The notes under the pieces: generated by a model
Databases searched by the model: none
What the model saw: the letters and a program-made list of their open reading frames with translations, nothing else
Told to the model about the DNA's origin: nothing
Program-made: the position numbers and the translations under genes
Assembly: GCA_964407525.1 (NCBI GenBank)
Contig: CAYOWC010000017.1
Coordinates: 1-35,132, forward strand
Reading direction: 5' to 3'
Source of the DNA: DUZB01 sp964407525
Lineage (GTDB): Bacteria; Desulfobacterota; DSM-4660; Desulfatiglandales; Desulfatiglandaceae
DNA: 35,132 nt
Part shown: piece after piece, positions 33,435-35,132 of the stretch
Position numbering within the stretch: the stretch's first letter is position 1
How the letters are laid out: every line of letters begins with the position of its first letter

Positions 33435-33465
33435 CCTCGACGGTCACGGCAACATGCCTCTCACA
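33413..33465 (+). repeat. Dispersed hairpin repeat, second copy
   Basis: 33413-33441 matches 21894-21922 with two mismatches. Here TGTGAGAGAGGC (33417-33428) can also pair with GCCTCTCACA (33456-33465), with a 2-base bulge. It supplies the stop codon of the truncated antitoxin frame. Confidence 0.6.
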
Positions 33466-33730
33466 AGAGATTTTCATGCGCGGGGGTGACACCATTTGTG
33501 TCATGAGCGTTCAGTACTTTATCACTTAGTTTTCTGTTACAAAAAACAAAAAAATCTTTGCGCCTTTGCGTCTTTGCCTGCCCAGTGAAACCTTTTTTGC
33601 TTTTGTTTCACCGGGGCGCGAGACATTTTGGTTGCGGCTTCGCCGCCTTAGATAGTCTCTGACAATCAGGAGACTTACCCCCATGATCCTTTTTCCAAAA
33701 TACTTTCCAAAAGGAAAACAGATTCTTTTA
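33466..33730. repeat. Non-coding stretch with hairpin and CGCAAAG-type repeat
   Basis: No gene. TCTTTGCGCCTTTGCGTC (near 33555) belongs to the CGCAAAG dispersed class. GTGAAAC (33585-33591) and GTTTCAC (33605-33611) form a 7-bp hairpin. On the minus strand, just after the AbrB-type stop, GTG-ATA-AAA-GAA could be the start of a lost toxin gene, but it ends after 19 codons. Confidence 0.5.
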
Positions 33731-34025
33731 TCACAAGCCTTCAGGTCTCTTGTGTGGGATTTCTTCAGGAGAAAGACCCATTTTGCGAACTTCTTTTACG
33801 GCTGAAGCATAGTCTTCTGAAGTAACCGCATTATTTAACAGAAATCCAGCTTTCCGCTCATCGGTCTATCTCTACCGGAAGCGCCACCACCGGCCTTAGA
33901 AGCACCCCATCCGGCCGCGTTTCCGCTATGATCAGCGACCCTTTTTCAAATCTGTAATTGCGACGGATACTTGCTGGAATGACGACAGTTCCTCTCGAAC
34001 CCACCTTGATAGTTGTGTTTTGCAT
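33731..34025 (-). pseudogene. AbrB/SpoVT-type antitoxin, frameshifted
   Basis: From the ATG at 34025, preceded by GGAGGTGGGA, the frame encodes a swapped-hairpin DNA-binding domain: TIKVGSRGTVVIPASIRRNY, then FEKGSLIIAETRPDGVLLRP. It stops after 55 residues at 33858. A different frame continues the family pattern DERKAGFLLNNAVTSEDYAS ... VRKMGLSPEEIPHKRP to a stop at 33731. The junction is explained by a 2-base deletion around 33864-33872. In related modules a PIN-domain (VapC) toxin follows; here none is visible, so this is a dead half of a toxin-antitoxin pair. Confidence 0.75.
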
Positions 34026-34093
34026 TGGCTCCCACCTCCAAAATTCAGAATCTCAGATTTTCTGATTGCTGTCAAGAGAACAAATGAGGTCTG

Positions 34094-34238
34094 TCATCTC
34101 GCGATGAGTTTGGTTTTGTGTATTGGATATGTCAGCTCTCAACAAGCCAATGGTAACCTGTCAGGAGCTCAGCACATGCATTTTGAGGGCATCCTTCATT
34201 GGAGAACATCCAGAATCAAAAATTTAAAAACAGTGGAC
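34094..34238 (+). repeat. Diverged 145-bp repeat with conserved short frame, copy 2
   Basis: Partner of 32583-32727. The frame from 34104 reads MSLVLCIGYVSSQQAN and continues LSGAQHMHF ... WRTSRIKNLKTV; it remains open to 34325 without family resemblance. The antisense frame has three stops in the aligned part. Confidence 0.55.
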
Positions 34239-34286
34239 ATCCTTCATAAAAGCACAAAAGTAGTTTACACTTTTGAGCATGAAAAT

Positions 34287-34453
34287 TGGCCGCAAAAAGG
34301 CGCAAAAAACGCAAAAGGTTTCTAATCTTAACTGCTGTGTATGTTTATGTTAATCCAACGTAGCAATATTTGAGTCAATATTAACAATTTCTTAATGCTA
34401 TTTCAACTATCCCGAATTAACATCTTTGAGCCTTTTGCGCCTTTTTGCGGCCA
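34287..34453. repeat. Perfect 21-bp inverted repeat around 125 bases
   Basis: 34287-34307 (starts TGGCCGCAAAAAGG) is the exact reverse complement of 34433-34453 (ends CCTTTTTGCGGCCA). The AT-rich interior encodes nothing. The right arm lies within the 70-bp repeat at 34406. It could be a MITE-like unit or two opposed copies of the CGCAAAG-type repeat. Confidence 0.75.
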
Positions 34454-34475
34454 TTTGGACTTCATGGGGCATGTG
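34406..34475 (+). repeat. Dispersed 70-bp repeat, right copy
   Basis: Near-identical to 91-160, same orientation, about five mismatches; homology ends near 34475. Confidence 0.75.
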
Positions 34476-34650
34476 GTTATCTCTGTGTTCTCCGAGCGCT
34501 CTGTGAGAGATCCAGCTTTTTACGAATTCATCAAAATCAACTTGCTTCAAAATGCGTTCATAATTATATTGTCACTATGAAAGCAATATCATTCATTTTT
34601 TTTTATCCCGTTAATCCTGTTGATCCTGTCAAAATATTGGAGGCGGTATC

Positions 34651-34866
34651 ATGAGAAATGAATACGATTTTTCAAAATCCGTAAAAAATCCATATGCCAA
34701 GCACTTAAAAAAACAAGTGACCCTCCGGCTTGGTGTCGATGTTATTGATTATTTTAAGGGTCTGGCTGATGAAACCGGAGTACCATATCAGAATCTAATC
34801 AACTTATATTTACAGGATTGCGCTCATTCCCAAAAGAAGCTCAAATTGAAATGGGCTTCGGAATAA
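34651..34866 (+). CDS. BrnA/CopG-type antitoxin, orphan
   Basis: The 71-residue protein has a basic N-terminal segment (NPYAKHLKKQ), a ribbon-helix-helix strand VTLRLGVDVIDYFKGL and a helix ETGVPYQNLINLYLQDCA, the pattern of CopG-like antitoxins of BrnTA-type modules. Such proteins bind their own operator and neutralise a small RNase-like toxin. The ribosome site GGAGG lies 8 bases before the ATG. No BrnT-like toxin is visible upstream or downstream, so it is an orphan as seen here. The upstream 65 bases are shared with the truncated copy at 33291. Confidence 0.78.
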   Translation: MRNEYDFSKSVKNPYAKHLKKQVTLRLGVDVIDYFKGLADETGVPYQNLINLYLQDCAHSQKKLKLKWASE

Positions 34867-34940
34867 AATTAACCACGAATAACGCGAATGACACGAATAG
34901 AGAAAGGGTCTGGGTATTGAGTTCTGTGAAGGAGTATATT

Positions 34941-35132
34941 TCAGGTATTTTGTAAATAGGAGAAAAGGTTTTCCTTGTCGTTTAGCTTGAATTTCTTTCT
35001 GATGTTCGTTCTATGCCAATCTACCGTCTTACGGTTAACTTTTAACAACTTCGCTATTTCTTTTGAGCTTTTCCCTTCCTTAATCAGATTGGCAATACGC
35101 GATTCGGCCGGTGTCAGCAATATTTTGGGAAA
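34941..35132 (-). CDS. LuxR-type HTH regulator, C-terminal end (cut by window edge)
   Basis: The 63 visible residues form a complete GerE/LuxR DNA-binding domain: LTPAESRIANLIKEGKSSKE, then IAKLLKVNRKTVDWHRTNIR and KKFKLNDKENLFSYLQNT before the stop. The typical recognition-helix pattern V-x-x-K-T-V-x-x-H-R-x-N-I-R-K-K is present. In Desulfobacterota such domains usually end PAS- or response-regulator proteins; the sensor part lies outside the window. The stop is TGA at 34941-34943. A 13-codon remnant of a related tail is at 33079. Confidence 0.8.
   Translation of the reverse strand, partial: FPKILLTPAESRIANLIKEGKSSKEIAKLLKVNRKTVDWHRTNIRKKFKLNDKENLFSYLQNT

Larger units (their letters stand above)
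34026..34650. other. Gene-free repeat zone
   Basis: Contains the second 145-bp repeat (34094), the 21-bp inverted repeat (34287/34433), the right copy of the 70-bp repeat (34406), a CTCTGTG-type repeat (near 34482) and the TTATCCCGTTAATCCTGTTG dispersed repeat (near 34603), which also precedes the truncated antitoxin. The longest frames are short and overlap these repeats, so I call no gene. Confidence 0.5.

Noticed and set aside
1..35132. tRNA or rRNA genes, insertion sequences with transposase, prophage genes
   Set aside because: I searched by eye on both strands and found no cloverleaf with tRNA consensus loops, no rRNA segment, no transposase or integrase motif and no phage structural genes.

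Overview
The window reads as a metagenome-assembled or draft scaffold from a Desulfobacterota (former Deltaproteobacteria) bacterium. Pointers are a HcyBio/DUF39 homocysteine-biosynthesis protein, a PxxKW-type small cysteine-rich protein, a Gld-like ABC operon with a DUF4340 partner, and many short dispersed repeats of kinds I associate with sulfate-reducer-like genomes. The lineage is an inference from gene content. Two 100-N blocks (1624-1723 and 24171-24270) are scaffolding gaps.

Layout. 456-2464: a homocysteine-biosynthesis gene (3' end lost in gap 1) converges on adk. 2714-7483: a four-gene minus-strand operon encoding an ABC ATPase, an ABC-2 permease, a GldG-like auxiliary protein and a DUF4340 protein. 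7736-10420: a YcaO-TPR protein is divergent from an unrecognised protein with a CSCC motif, which runs into an MscS channel (10424-11503). 11509-14160: UDP-glucose dehydrogenase and UDP-glucuronate decarboxylase, a UDP-xylose route whose sequences look strikingly like the animal enzymes. 14562-21214: a housekeeping run, rlmE, yebC, ruvC, ruvA, ruvB, hisS, aspS, mostly tightly packed or overlapping. 21487-21759: the small PxxKW protein with a plausible promoter and terminator.

22106-32249 (minus) is one giant secreted-protein gene, at present broken into three reading frames. From N to C it has a signal peptide, an N-terminal SBBP-associated domain, seven SBBP blades, seven YVTN-type blades, five FnIII-like modules, two DUF1566-like modules, a tandem array of at least eight 105-residue carboxypeptidase-regulatory-like repeats, a lectin-like domain and a coathanger-like tail. 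Gap 2 is flanked by an exact 55-bp overlap. Merging that overlap and removing one copy of an 11-bp tandem duplication restores a single frame of 3326 codons.

32250-35132 is a decayed accessory zone: dispersed repeats, a cloverleaf REP-like element, a leader hairpin upstream of the giant gene, an orphan BrnA/CopG-type antitoxin gene with a deleted second copy, a frameshifted AbrB-type antitoxin, a LuxR-type HTH gene cut by the window edge, and a small remnant of another LuxR tail. The most interesting items are the giant double-propeller protein and its repeat array, the YcaO-TPR/CSCC divergent pair, and the two diverged copies of a short unknown frame at 32583 and 34094.
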